Position numbers and translations under genes: made by a program. This document shows positions 8,788 to 16,527 of a stretch of 60,018 nt of DNA, piece after piece. Under the pieces are notes generated by a model. That model was not told where the DNA came from and ran no database searches. It worked only from the letters and a program-made list of their open reading frames with translations. The first letter of the stretch is position 1. Each line of letters begins with the position of its first letter. Origin of the DNA: DASUBV01 sp035763085 (GTDB lineage: Bacteria > Actinomycetota > Actinomycetes > Streptosporangiales > Streptosporangiaceae); the NCBI GenBank assembly GCA_035763085.1, contig DASUBV010000360.1:1-60018 (forward strand), given 5' to 3'.

Positions 8788-9714
8788 ATGACGAGCAGCC
8801 CAGCGGACTACGCCGACCCGGTGCCGGTGAGCCTGGACGTCCGGTGGATCCACGGATCGCGGCGGCGGTCCCGCGACACCGGGCCGGCGATCCAGGTGCA
8901 CGCCTGCGATGAGGCCACCTTCATCCTGCGGCAGAACAAGGCGGTGCATTACGAGGCGCCGTTCCTGTACCTGTTCTGCGGCGCGGACCGTGCCCTGCTG
9001 CTGGACACCGGGGCAACCGCGGAGCCGGCCGCCTTCCCGCTCCGGGCCACCATTGACGACCTGCTGGCCGGGTGGCTGGCCGGTCACCCGCGCGACGGCT
9101 ATCAGCTGATCGTCGCGCACACCCACGGCCACGGCGACCACGTCGCCGGTGACGGGCAGTTCGCCGGCCGGCCCGCCACGACCGTCGTCGGCCGCGAGCT
9201 CGAGGCGGTCCGGGAGTTCTTCGGCTTCACCGGCTGGCCCGCCCAGGTCGTGACCCTGGACCTCGGCGGCCGCGTGCTGGAGATCACCGGCAGCCCCGGC
9301 CACCACCGGGCGGCCATCACCGTCTTTGACCCGCGCACCGGCTTCCTGATCACCGGTGACACGGTGTACCCGGGCCGGCTGTATGTCTCCGACATGGCGC
9401 AGTTCGCCAGCAGCCTCGACCGGATGGTGGAGTTCGCGGAAGCCCGGCCGGTCACGCACGTCATGGGCTGCCACATCGAGATGACCACCCGGCCGAACCG
9501 TGACTACCCGGTCGGCACGACCTACCAGCCCGACGAGCCGCCGCTGCCGATGACCGTCGCTCAGCTCCGCCAGGTGCGCGACGCCGCCCGCTCGGTCGCC
9601 AGCCGGCCCGGCGTTCATGGCTTCGGCGACTTCATCATCTTCAACGGGCCCTGCCGGGCGGCGATGTACGGTCAGCTGGCCCGGCTGGCCTGGCGCAAGG
9701 TCGTTACTCGCTGA
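8788..9714 (+). CDS. MBL-fold metallo-hydrolase
   Basis: 308 aa. The zinc motif HTHGHGDH (residues about 110-117) is the HxHxDH signature; GSPGHHRAAI and ITGDTVYPG supply the later His and Asp. LLLDTGA precedes the first metal motif, as is usual. The reaction cannot be set from the fold alone: glyoxalase II-like, lactonase-like and other hydrolases share it. It has no signal peptide. Its last 11 bases overlap the end of the convergent DUF397 gene. Confidence 0.88.
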   Translation: MTSSPADYADPVPVSLDVRWIHGSRRRSRDTGPAIQVHACDEATFILRQNKAVHYEAPFLYLFCGADRALLLDTGATAEPAAFPLRATIDDLLAGWLAGHPRDGYQLIVAHTHGHGDHVAGDGQFAGRPATTVVGRELEAVREFFGFTGWPAQVVTLDLGGRVLEITGSPGHHRAAITVFDPRTGFLITGDTVYPGRLYVSDMAQFASSLDRMVEFAEARPVTHVMGCHIEMTTRPNRDYPVGTTYQPDEPPLPMTVAQLRQVRDAARSVASRPGVHGFGDFIIFNGPCRAAMYGQLARLAWRKVVTR

Positions 9715-9916
9715 ACTCCCCGGCCTGGACGCCGGCCAGGAAAGCCGACCACTCGGCCGGGCCGAACCGCAGCACCGGGCCCGCCGGGTGCCTGGAATGC
9801 CTGACCGCGACAACGCCGGGCAGGTTACGGGCGACCTCAACGCAGTTGCCGCCACTGTTGCTGCGCGTGCTCTTTCGCCAGACCGCATCAGTCAGGTCAG
9901 CTTCGGAGCTGGTCAT
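9704..9916 (-). CDS. DUF397 domain protein
   Basis: 70 aa. The pattern VWRKSTRSNSGGNCVEVA, VAVRHSRHP and FGPAEWSAFLAGVQAGEF is the DUF397 signature. These small proteins nearly always lie next to an XRE/DUF5753 regulator in actinomycetes and behave as its partner in development- or antibiotic-related systems, sometimes described as toxin-antitoxin-like. The regulator is 23 bp upstream on the same strand, so the two are probably co-transcribed. Confidence 0.92.
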   Translation of the reverse strand: MTSSEADLTDAVWRKSTRSNSGGNCVEVARNLPGVVAVRHSRHPAGPVLRFGPAEWSAFLAGVQAGEFSE

Positions 9917-9939
9917 GTTGTCCTCCCAGCGAGGCCGCC

Positions 9940-10806
9940 CTAGCTGGTTGCTGCCGCGGCCTCCGCGATCATCCTGCGCGACTCCTCCGGGCCCACAGCC
10001 GAAGCCACAAGGTGCGTAAACATTGCCCGATACCGCTCCACCTCGGGCTCCTTCTCAAGGTAGAGGCTACCCATCTGGCTCTCCAGGTAGGTCACATCCG
10101 GGTCCAGCGCCTCACTAAAGCCCAAAACCGTGAACGATCCGTCCATAGCCGGATGCGCACCGGAGCGGAACAGGAGCAGCTGGACACTAATGTTGGGACG
10201 CTCAGCCAGTTCTGCGACACGCTCAAGCTGCCGGCGCATCACATCAGGCCCGCCGACGACACGACGGATGACTGCCTCATTCAGAACGGCCCATACTTCC
10301 GGCCCGTCGTCGGCGAACAGCCGCTGCTGGCGGGCCGTGCGCACCGCGATCCGGTGCTCAATCGCCTGCGCGTCCCGCGCCGCCGGCGCGGCGTGCTCAA
10401 AGGCCCGGTAGTACTCCTCGGTCTGGAACAGCCCCGGGATCAGCTCGGCGTCGTACTCCCGGATCGTCGCCGCCTCCGACTCCAGGCCCAGGTAGACCTG
10501 GAACCACTCCGGGATCGCGTCGCTGGAGTAGGACTGCCACCAGCCGCGGGTCCGCGCCTCGCGCGCCAGCGTCAGCAGCACTTCCCGCTTGTCACCCTGC
10601 ACGTCATAGATGTCCAGCAGCGCGCGCAGGTCGACGGGCCGGATCCGCCGGTCGCCGCGTTCCCACCGCGAGATGGCCGAGGCGGTCCAGTCGCCGCCCG
10701 ACTGCTCCGCTACCTGCTCGATGGTGAGGCCATGCTGCTCTCGCAGGCGGCGCAGCTCGTACTTCAGGCGGCGCCCGCGAACGGTCGGGCTAGGACGGAC
10801 CGGCAT
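9940..10806 (-). CDS. XRE family regulator with DUF5753 domain
   Basis: 288 aa. An N-terminal helix-turn-helix (LRREQHGLTIEQVAEQSG, AISRWERGDRRI, residues 15-55) is followed by a DUF5753 region from about residue 95 (YLGLESEAATIREYDAEL, PGLFQTEEYYRA, NISVQLLLFRSGAHPAMDGS). This is the WhiJ-like regulator type paired with DUF397 in Streptomyces relatives. An imperfect TTGGC/GCCAA dyad lies about 20 bp upstream of its ATG and may be its own operator. Confidence 0.92.
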   Translation of the reverse strand: MPVRPSPTVRGRRLKYELRRLREQHGLTIEQVAEQSGGDWTASAISRWERGDRRIRPVDLRALLDIYDVQGDKREVLLTLAREARTRGWWQSYSSDAIPEWFQVYLGLESEAATIREYDAELIPGLFQTEEYYRAFEHAAPAARDAQAIEHRIAVRTARQQRLFADDGPEVWAVLNEAVIRRVVGGPDVMRRQLERVAELAERPNISVQLLLFRSGAHPAMDGSFTVLGFSEALDPDVTYLESQMGSLYLEKEPEVERYRAMFTHLVASAVGPEESRRMIAEAAAATS

Positions 10807-10826
10807 TCGTCACACTCTCATTTCAA

Positions 10827-10841
10827 TTGGCGATTTGCCAA
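10827..10841 (-). promoter_or_regulatory. Short dyad upstream of the XRE regulator
   Basis: TTGGC (10827-10831) and GCCAA (10837-10841) form a 5-bp-arm dyad with a 5-bp spacer, 21 bp upstream of the regulator ATG. Its position suits autoregulation. The arms are short, so this is tentative. Confidence 0.3.
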
Positions 10842-11125
10842 AGTACGCTTGCCATCGTGGTCAGGACAAAGGCATCCTGAGTCTGGCAGACCGTCGGCTG
10901 GCCTTGACGGCCGAACGATGCATCCGGGAGGCCGCAGATGACGGGGTTGCCCCGCAGTATGACCAGCGCCGCCGCCGGCGCGCACGGGACTTGCGCAGGC
11001 GGTGCTGGCCGGGCTGGCGCGGCCAGCACCGCATGGTGATCGGCTGGTGGAACACACAGGTCGCCTGAGCTTGACTCCGGTGCTGGCCGCGCCTTCCACC
11101 TGCGTTCACCGGGGCGGGGCGCTGG
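10842..11125. other. Intergenic stretch without a supported gene
   Basis: With the promoter region this makes about 320 bp between the XRE regulator and the ligase. A forward frame ending at 11068 finishes with GQHRMVIGWWNTQVA, but it has no convincing start or ribosome site and its earlier part is Arg-rich shadow sequence. I see nothing firm here. Confidence 0.5.
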
Positions 11126-12193
11126 CTAGCGCGGCAGGATCTCCGCCAGGTCGTAGCTGACCGGCTCCTCCAGCTGCGCGAAGCCGCACGACTCCGGATC
11201 CCGGTCCGGGCGCCAGCGGACGAACTGGGCGGTGTGCCGGAACCGGGTGCCCTCCATGTGCTCGTACCGGACCTCCACCACCCGCTCGGGCAGCAGCGGG
11301 ACGAATGACAGGTCCTTGCCCGCGTTCCACCGGCTGTGCTCGGACTCCCGCGGGTGCCGCACGCCCTGCTGCACCGCGCCCCAGTTCCACGGGTGCCCCT
11401 CGAAGCCGGTCACCAGCGGCTGCAGCTCGGCGAACAGCTCCTTGCGCCGGGCCAGCGGGAACGCGCCGATCACGCCGACGCTGGCCAGCCGCCCGGAGTC
11501 GTCGTACAGGCCGAGCAGCAGGGAGCCGATCGCATCGGGCCCGCTCTTGTGCACCCGGTAGCCAGCCACCACGCAGTCGGCCGTGCGCTCGTGCTTGACC
11601 TTGAACATCACCCGCTTGTCCGGCTCGTAGGGACCATCCAGCGGCTTGGCCACCACCCCGTCGAGCCCGGCTCCCTCGAACTGGCTGAACCACTGCACGG
11701 CCAGGTCGCGGTCCCGGGTGGCGGGAGTGACGTACACCGGCGCGCGGGCCGGCGCCAGCGCCTCGGCCAGCAGCGCCCGCCGCCGCTCGAACGGCCACGG
11801 CGTGCAGTCCTCATCGCCCAGCGCGAGCAGGTCGAATGCCACGAACGAGGCCGGCGTCTGCTCGGCCAGCAGGTTCACCCGGCTGGCGGCCGGGTGGATG
11901 CGCTGCAGCAGGGCGTCGAAATCCAGCCGCTGCCCGGCCGAGTCGGGGATGACAATCTCGCCGTCGATCACGCAGCGCTCGGGCATGTTGGCCTTGATCG
12001 CCGCGACCACCTCGGGGAAGTATCGCGTCATCGGCCGCTCGTTGCGGCTGCCGATCTCGACCTCGTCGCCGTCGCGGAAGATGACCGAGCGGAACCCGTC
12101 CCACTTGGGCTCATAGCTCATGGGTCCCTCGGGGATGGCCTTGACGGACTTGGCCAGCATCGGCGCGACCGGCGGCTGCACGGGAAGATCCAT
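11126..12193 (-). CDS. ligC: ATP-dependent DNA ligase, LigC type
   Basis: 355 aa from an ATG at 12193 (MDLPVQPPVAPMLAKSVKAI), matching the roughly 350-aa mycobacterial LigC; an upstream ATG adds 14 atypical residues. The nucleotidyl-transferase motif EPKWDGFR carries the adenylated Lys. Later motifs are IGSRNERPMTRYFPEV, CVIDGEIVI, FVAFDLLAL, GLDGVVAKPL and FKVKHERTADCVV. The C-terminal OB-fold region ends near FVRWRPDRDPESC. LigC enzymes seal nicks and take part in auxiliary end-joining or excision repair. No polymerase or Ku gene is nearby, and it follows a LacI regulator by 55 bp on the same strand, which is unusual company. Confidence 0.88.
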   Translation of the reverse strand: MDLPVQPPVAPMLAKSVKAIPEGPMSYEPKWDGFRSVIFRDGDEVEIGSRNERPMTRYFPEVVAAIKANMPERCVIDGEIVIPDSAGQRLDFDALLQRIHPAASRVNLLAEQTPASFVAFDLLALGDEDCTPWPFERRRALLAEALAPARAPVYVTPATRDRDLAVQWFSQFEGAGLDGVVAKPLDGPYEPDKRVMFKVKHERTADCVVAGYRVHKSGPDAIGSLLLGLYDDSGRLASVGVIGAFPLARRKELFAELQPLVTGFEGHPWNWGAVQQGVRHPRESEHSRWNAGKDLSFVPLLPERVVEVRYEHMEGTRFRHTAQFVRWRPDRDPESCGFAQLEEPVSYDLAEILPR

Positions 12194-12248
12194 AGGGCTA
12201 TCTTCGCCCACCGGCCCCGTGGCGTGCGCAAACACCCGCCGGCCGGGG

Positions 12249-13283
12249 CTACCGGCCCGGGACCTGGCCGGGCAGGCTGGACTGGCGGATCTCCAGCTCC
12301 GGCTTGAAGGTCACCTGGCGGTGCTGGTGCCCGTCGGTGCTGAGCGCCTCCTCCAGCAGCAGCTGCGCCGCCATCCGGCCCAGCTCCTGGCGCGGCTGCC
12401 GGACCGACGACAGCGGCACGGCAGCCGCGGCCGCGAACTCGATGTCGTCGTAGCCGACGATGGCCAGCTCGTCCGGCACCCGGATGCGCCGCCGTGTCAT
12501 CTCCTGCAGCAGGCCGAGCGCGACCAGGTCGTTGGCGCAGAACGCGGCGGTGGGCCGCTCTCGCGGGTCCAGGCCGGCGATCTCGGCGCCGGCCCGCTGC
12601 CCGGCGGCGACATTCAGCGCCCCGGTCTCGATGACACGCAGGTCGCTGACCGCGCCCCCGGCGCGCTGCAGCGCCCGGCGGGCGCCGTCGAGCCGGTCGG
12701 TGACCTGACGCAGGCTGGGCGGCCCGCCGACGTAGGCGATCCGCTCATGGCCGGTCTCGACCAGGTGCGCCATGGCCGCCTCGCCGCCCAGCACGTCGTC
12801 GACGGCTACCGAGCACTGGCTGCCGGCCGGGGATCTGCTGTCCACCAGGATGACCGGCGTGCCGCGCTGCTGCAGCGCCACCAGCCGCCGCTCGGCGTCG
12901 GCCACCGGAGTGATGAGAATCCCCTGGACCCGGTGCTCCTCCAGCAGCTCGAGGTAGCGCTCTTCCTTCTCCAGCTGCTCATCGGTGTTGCACAGGATCA
13001 CCGCCAGCCCCGAGGTGCTGGCCTCGTCCTCGACGCCGCGCGCGACGTCGGTGAAGAACGGGTTGGCCACGTCCAGGACCACCAGGCCGATGGTGCGGCT
13101 GCGGCCCGCGCGGAGCTGGCGCGCGGACTCGTTGCGGACAAAGCCGAGCGCCTTGATGGCCGCCTGCACGCGGTCGCGGGTAGCGCGCGCGACGATCTCG
13201 GGCCGGTTCAGCACGTTGGAGACGGTGCCCACCGATACTCCAGCGTGCGCGGCCACGTCCCTGATGCTGACCGGCGCGTTCAC
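12249..13283 (-). CDS. LacI family transcriptional regulator
   Basis: 344 aa. The N-terminal helix-turn-helix and hinge read SIRDVAAHAGVSVGTVSNVL with NRPEIVARATRDRVQAAI, typical of LacI. The periplasmic-binding-like effector domain begins at IGLVVLDVANPFF and includes ILVDSRSPAG, FCANDLVALG and DELAIVGYDD. It should bind a sugar or derivative and repress a carbohydrate operon, but no transport or sugar gene adjoins it. A LacI-like dyad with central ACGT lies 43 bp upstream of its start, which suits autoregulation. Confidence 0.92.
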   Translation of the reverse strand: MNAPVSIRDVAAHAGVSVGTVSNVLNRPEIVARATRDRVQAAIKALGFVRNESARQLRAGRSRTIGLVVLDVANPFFTDVARGVEDEASTSGLAVILCNTDEQLEKEERYLELLEEHRVQGILITPVADAERRLVALQQRGTPVILVDSRSPAGSQCSVAVDDVLGGEAAMAHLVETGHERIAYVGGPPSLRQVTDRLDGARRALQRAGGAVSDLRVIETGALNVAAGQRAGAEIAGLDPRERPTAAFCANDLVALGLLQEMTRRRIRVPDELAIVGYDDIEFAAAAAVPLSSVRQPRQELGRMAAQLLLEEALSTDGHQHRQVTFKPELEIRQSSLPGQVPGR

Positions 13284-13325
13284 CGCCGTCCTCTCTGACC
13301 TGGACTGTCAGTGTCCTGGGCAGGC

Positions 13326-13339
13326 TTGGAACGTGTCAA
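13326..13339 (-). promoter_or_regulatory. LacI-type operator-like dyad
   Basis: TTGGAACGTGTCAA matches its own reverse complement at 10 of 14 positions around a central ACGT, as LacI-family sites do. It sits just upstream of the LacI gene. Inferred from symmetry and position only. Confidence 0.35.
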
Positions 13340-13480
13340 ACCGGGCGCCGGCCGCAGTCGCTGCCGCATCTCGGCCGCGCATTCGATGTGCGGGAGTCGC
13401 GTGCCATTCTTACCGAACTGATGTTTGATAGGCTGACGACGCCGCAGCGATGCAGAATCCAATCCGCAGGAGGCACCCCA

Positions 13481-14044
13481 GTGGGTCAGAAAATGGTTAA
13501 GTTCAGCGACCTGAGCGGCGAGCTCATCACCGACGATCACGCGGTGGCCCGCATCGTGATCCAGGAGCACCCGGAACTGGCCGGGGCGCCGGTGGAGATC
13601 GAGGTCCTGGCCGACGAGGCGCGCGCCGTCGGGAAGGCGGCAGTCCAGGTGGCCGTGGTCGACATGTTCCTGCCCGGCGAGGAGGAGCCGCGGCACGTGG
13701 CCGTGAGCCTGGAGGCCTTCGACAAGCTGGCCACCGACAAGCCGATGAGCGAGCTGCTGATCACCGCGCGCCCGGCCCGCAAGGCCGCCAGGCCGCGGGA
13801 GAAGCGCGCCACAGCCGCCGCCACCGCTGCCACGGCCGACTCCGCCGCCGAGTCGGCCGGCACCAGCCGTTCGTCCGGCCGCGGGGCCCGCACCAGTGCC
13901 GCCGGCAGTGGCTCGGCGAGTCCGGGCGGCGCCGGCAAGTCCCGCGCGGCCGCGACCGCGCCTGCGGCCGCGGCGACGACGGCCGCCTCGCCGGCCTCAG
14001 CCGCCAGCCTGGCCGCCGCCGGCCTGGCCGAGGCCGTCGCCTAG
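13481..14044 (+). CDS. Unrecognised protein with Ala/Ser-rich basic tail
   Basis: 187 aa from a GTG at 13481, chosen because AGGAGG lies about 9 bp upstream; the in-frame ATG at 13388 has no such site. Residues 1-100 form an acidic, apparently folded domain (MVKFSDLSGELITDDHAV, IVIQEHPELAGAPVEIEVL, EAFDKLATDKPMSELL). Residues 100-187 are almost wholly Ala, Ser, Thr, Gly, Arg and Lys, including KAARPREKRATAAA. Such tails occur on nucleoid-associated and ribosome-associated actinobacterial proteins, but I do not recognise the domain. It is followed by a very strong hairpin. Confidence 0.7.
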   Translation: MGQKMVKFSDLSGELITDDHAVARIVIQEHPELAGAPVEIEVLADEARAVGKAAVQVAVVDMFLPGEEEPRHVAVSLEAFDKLATDKPMSELLITARPARKAARPREKRATAAATAATADSAAESAGTSRSSGRGARTSAAGSGSASPGGAGKSRAAATAPAAAATTAASPASAASLAAAGLAEAVA

Positions 14045-14061
14045 ATCCCCGGTCCCTGGTT

Positions 14062-14097
14062 CCCGGTCCCCGGCCGGTTCACCGGCCGGGGACCGGG
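14062..14097. terminator. 17-bp perfect hairpin between convergent genes
   Basis: CCCGGTCCCCGGCCGGT (14062-14078) is exactly complementary to 14081-14097 with two bases between, starting 18 bp after a stop codon. It lacks a T-tract, as many actinobacterial terminators do, and could work in both directions between the two convergent genes. Confidence 0.7.
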
Positions 14098-14193
14098 GCT
14101 CACAGCGGCCGGTCATCACCGGCACCGGGCGAGCGTTGTCCTGCCTGCGCGATCCCGGCGGCGCGACATTGAGCTCTTATCGGCCAGGGCAAC

Positions 14194-15342
14194 TCACGAG
14201 GCAAGCCCGTGGTGGCCGGGGCCGCGCGGGACGATCGGCCAGATGTCGACGACGACATCGTCCTGCACGACATGGTAGGCGTCGTACCAGTTCACGGTTG
14301 ACGGCGAGTAGCCCGGCACCAGGGTCACCGGGTCGCCGACTGCCAGCGGTGAGCCGCCGGGCGCGGCGAAGATGCCGTGCTCCTCATCGAAGCGGACGAC
14401 CGGATGATCGTGGCCCACGATCGTCACCTCGTCAGGCGCGGCGACCGACTTGCTGCCCGCATCGATGATCACCTTGCCGCTGCGCCGGCTGATCACCGTG
14501 GCCTGGATCGTCAGCGAGTGCTCGAATCCGGGGACCATCTTGCCGTGGAAGTTGTCCATGACCACGTACGTGCCGGCCTGGATCTCGGTGATGCCAGGGT
14601 AAGCCGCTGTCCAGTGCCAGGTCGCGATCCCGCCCGCCGAGCGGATCGGGCACGGGATGCCGGCGTCCTGCAGTTGCTCAGCGACGCCGGTGAAAAAGCT
14701 CATCGCCTCGCGCTGGCGCTGATGCCGCAGCTCGGTGTCGAAGGTCAGCGAGCAGTGCCCCTCATAGCCGGTGATGCCCTCTAGCCGCAGTCCCGGCAGG
14801 TCCAGCACCTGGCGGGCTACCGCTAGCGCATCCTGCCCGGTATCCACGCCGCATCGGTCCATGCCGGTGTCGACCTCCACCAGGACACCCAGAGTCGAGC
14901 CGGCCGCGACTGCGGCGACCGAGAGCGCGCCAGCGTTGGCCGCATCGTCCACCGCGACCAGGATCCGGTGGTCGCGGGCCAGCCCGGCCAGCGTCGCGAT
15001 CTTGTCCGGGTGCGCCACCGTGTTGACCACGAACAGGTCATCAAAGCCCGCCGCGGCCAGCACGGCCGCCTCCCAGACGGTGGCCATGGACAGCCCGCCC
15101 GCGCCGGCCCGCAGCTGACGCCGGGCCAGCTCGGTGCTCTTGTGCGTCTTGTAGTGCGGGCGGATAGTGGCACCGAGACCAGCCAGCTCGCCGGCCATCT
15201 TGTCGATGTTGCGCTGCGCCGCGTCCAGGTCGATAACCAGGGCGGGGGTGACGAGCTCGGCACGGTGGCGGCCGATGGCGGTGCCGTACTGCTGCCTGGC
15301 CCGGTCCTGCGCGTGGGCCAGGACGAGCGCGGGATCGGACAT
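14194..15342 (-). CDS. DSD1/D-threonine-aldolase-like PLP enzyme (alanine racemase N-terminal fold)
   Basis: 382 aa from an ATG at 15342 behind GGGAGGTT. The TIM-barrel domain carries the PLP lysine in RPHYKTHKS (K65), then VEVDTGMDRCG, and ITGYEGHCS. The C-terminal beta domain has IIDAGSKSV and LVPGYSPSTVNWYDAYHVV. In metal-dependent family members (D-threonine aldolase, eukaryotic D-serine dehydratase) this last stretch carries a His-x-Cys or similar metal pair; here it is Y345 and P347. The enzyme probably acts on a D-amino acid or beta-hydroxy-D-amino acid, but metal use is doubtful. It is the last gene of a leftward cluster. Confidence 0.85.
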   Translation of the reverse strand: MSDPALVLAHAQDRARQQYGTAIGRHRAELVTPALVIDLDAAQRNIDKMAGELAGLGATIRPHYKTHKSTELARRQLRAGAGGLSMATVWEAAVLAAAGFDDLFVVNTVAHPDKIATLAGLARDHRILVAVDDAANAGALSVAAVAAGSTLGVLVEVDTGMDRCGVDTGQDALAVARQVLDLPGLRLEGITGYEGHCSLTFDTELRHQRQREAMSFFTGVAEQLQDAGIPCPIRSAGGIATWHWTAAYPGITEIQAGTYVVMDNFHGKMVPGFEHSLTIQATVISRRSGKVIIDAGSKSVAAPDEVTIVGHDHPVVRFDEEHGIFAAPGGSPLAVGDPVTLVPGYSPSTVNWYDAYHVVQDDVVVDIWPIVPRGPGHHGLAS

Positions 15343-15386
15343 CGGTAACCTCCCGGAACGGGTGCAGCGGGCCTGGCCAGCAGTCG

Positions 15387-16511
15387 TCACGTGACCGGGC
15401 CGAGGCAGCGGATGATGCGTACCGGCTCCGCCCCGGCGCGGACTCGGAAGGGCAGGCTGGCTGGCAGCGCGAAAGTCTGGCCGCGCCGGACCGGCTGACT
15501 CCCGGAGTCGGTCTCGAGAACACCGCTGCCCGCCACCACGATGGCCACGCTGAGCTGGCCGTCGCTGACCTCAATCTCGTCGGCCACCTCCAGCGCTCTC
15601 GCATCGAAGTACGGCAGCACGTCATCGCCGAGCAGCCGAACCTCGCGGGAGGCATGGCTGCTGCGCAGCACGCGGGGCTGCTGGCGGGCCCGCGCGAGCG
15701 TCGCGGCGGCGTCGGCAGCGGTGTAATCGATCATGTCGAGAGCCAGGTCCCAGCCCAGGCCCATGGTCGCGCCCCTGTCGTCCTCGCCGGCCGTTTCCGG
15801 AATGACGATATGGTCGCTGGGCTCCTGGACCTCGATGAAGGACAGCCGCGGGCCGAGGTAGTGCGGCACTCCCGCGTGCGCAACGTAGACCTCGCCGGGA
15901 TGAATCTCGGTCCGGTGCAGGGTGGCGCGGATGGCCTGGCCGTCGCGGGACCGCACGGCCGCGGCGAACCAGTCCCGGTCGATGCCGGGCGCGAATCCGA
16001 TCCCGGCATAAGCGGGCTCGCTGCCATCGCCCGGCGTGTCGAGCAGGATCCAGGCCTCGGTCTTGCCATACGGCGAACCGAGATGGCGGCGAGCCCAGGC
16101 ACGAGTGGGGTGGGCGTGCAGCGGCACCTGGCCGGCCGGCGAGAGCAGCTTGACCAGGAAGCCGGACACCGGTCCCCACCGCGCGGCGAAGCTCGCGCCC
16201 ACCATCTCGGCGGGCAGTGCCTCGATGATCTCGCGGAGCGGCACCGGGCCGGCGCCCGGCACGTCGACCGTGCTCAGGCCCTGAGGCCGGCCCTGAGGGT
16301 CGGTGTTGCCGGCCAGCGTGCACGAGCCGACCCAGTCCTCCGACCACCAGTCATCGGCCCGGTCCGGCAGGCCGCGGAACGCGCGGGTCATCGAGCCGCC
16401 CGCGTAGAAGCGGTAGAGCGGGTGATAATCCAGTGGCAGCGGCCGCCGGATCGCCTCGCGCAGCAATGCGAGCCGCCTGGTCAGGGGCTCGTCGGCGGTG
16501 CTCGGGACCAC
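15387..16511 (-). CDS. Mannose-6-phosphate isomerase-like cupin (class I type)
   Basis: 374 aa from a GTG at 16511 with AGGAG five bases upstream. Starting further upstream would run through the preceding cyclase gene. PLHAHPTRAWARRHLGSPYG and KTEAWILLDT hold the expected His-x-His and Glu metal ligands. IHPGEVYVAHAGVPHYLGP supplies the later His, and a second cupin half follows (GVLETDSGSQPVRRGQTFAL). Type I isomerases interconvert aldose and ketose phosphates. The context has no mannose genes, so it may act on a different sugar or sugar acid. It lies 16 bp after the cyclase gene. Confidence 0.78.
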   Translation of the reverse strand: MVPSTADEPLTRRLALLREAIRRPLPLDYHPLYRFYAGGSMTRAFRGLPDRADDWWSEDWVGSCTLAGNTDPQGRPQGLSTVDVPGAGPVPLREIIEALPAEMVGASFAARWGPVSGFLVKLLSPAGQVPLHAHPTRAWARRHLGSPYGKTEAWILLDTPGDGSEPAYAGIGFAPGIDRDWFAAAVRSRDGQAIRATLHRTEIHPGEVYVAHAGVPHYLGPRLSFIEVQEPSDHIVIPETAGEDDRGATMGLGWDLALDMIDYTAADAAATLARARQQPRVLRSSHASREVRLLGDDVLPYFDARALEVADEIEVSDGQLSVAIVVAGSGVLETDSGSQPVRRGQTFALPASLPFRVRAGAEPVRIIRCLGPVT

Positions 16512-16527
16512 GGTTACTCCTGTCCGG

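Noticed and set aside
10860..11068. Small plus-strand gene ending GWWNTQVA
   Set aside because: No start codon with a ribosome site, and the upstream part is shadow sequence of the XRE gene.
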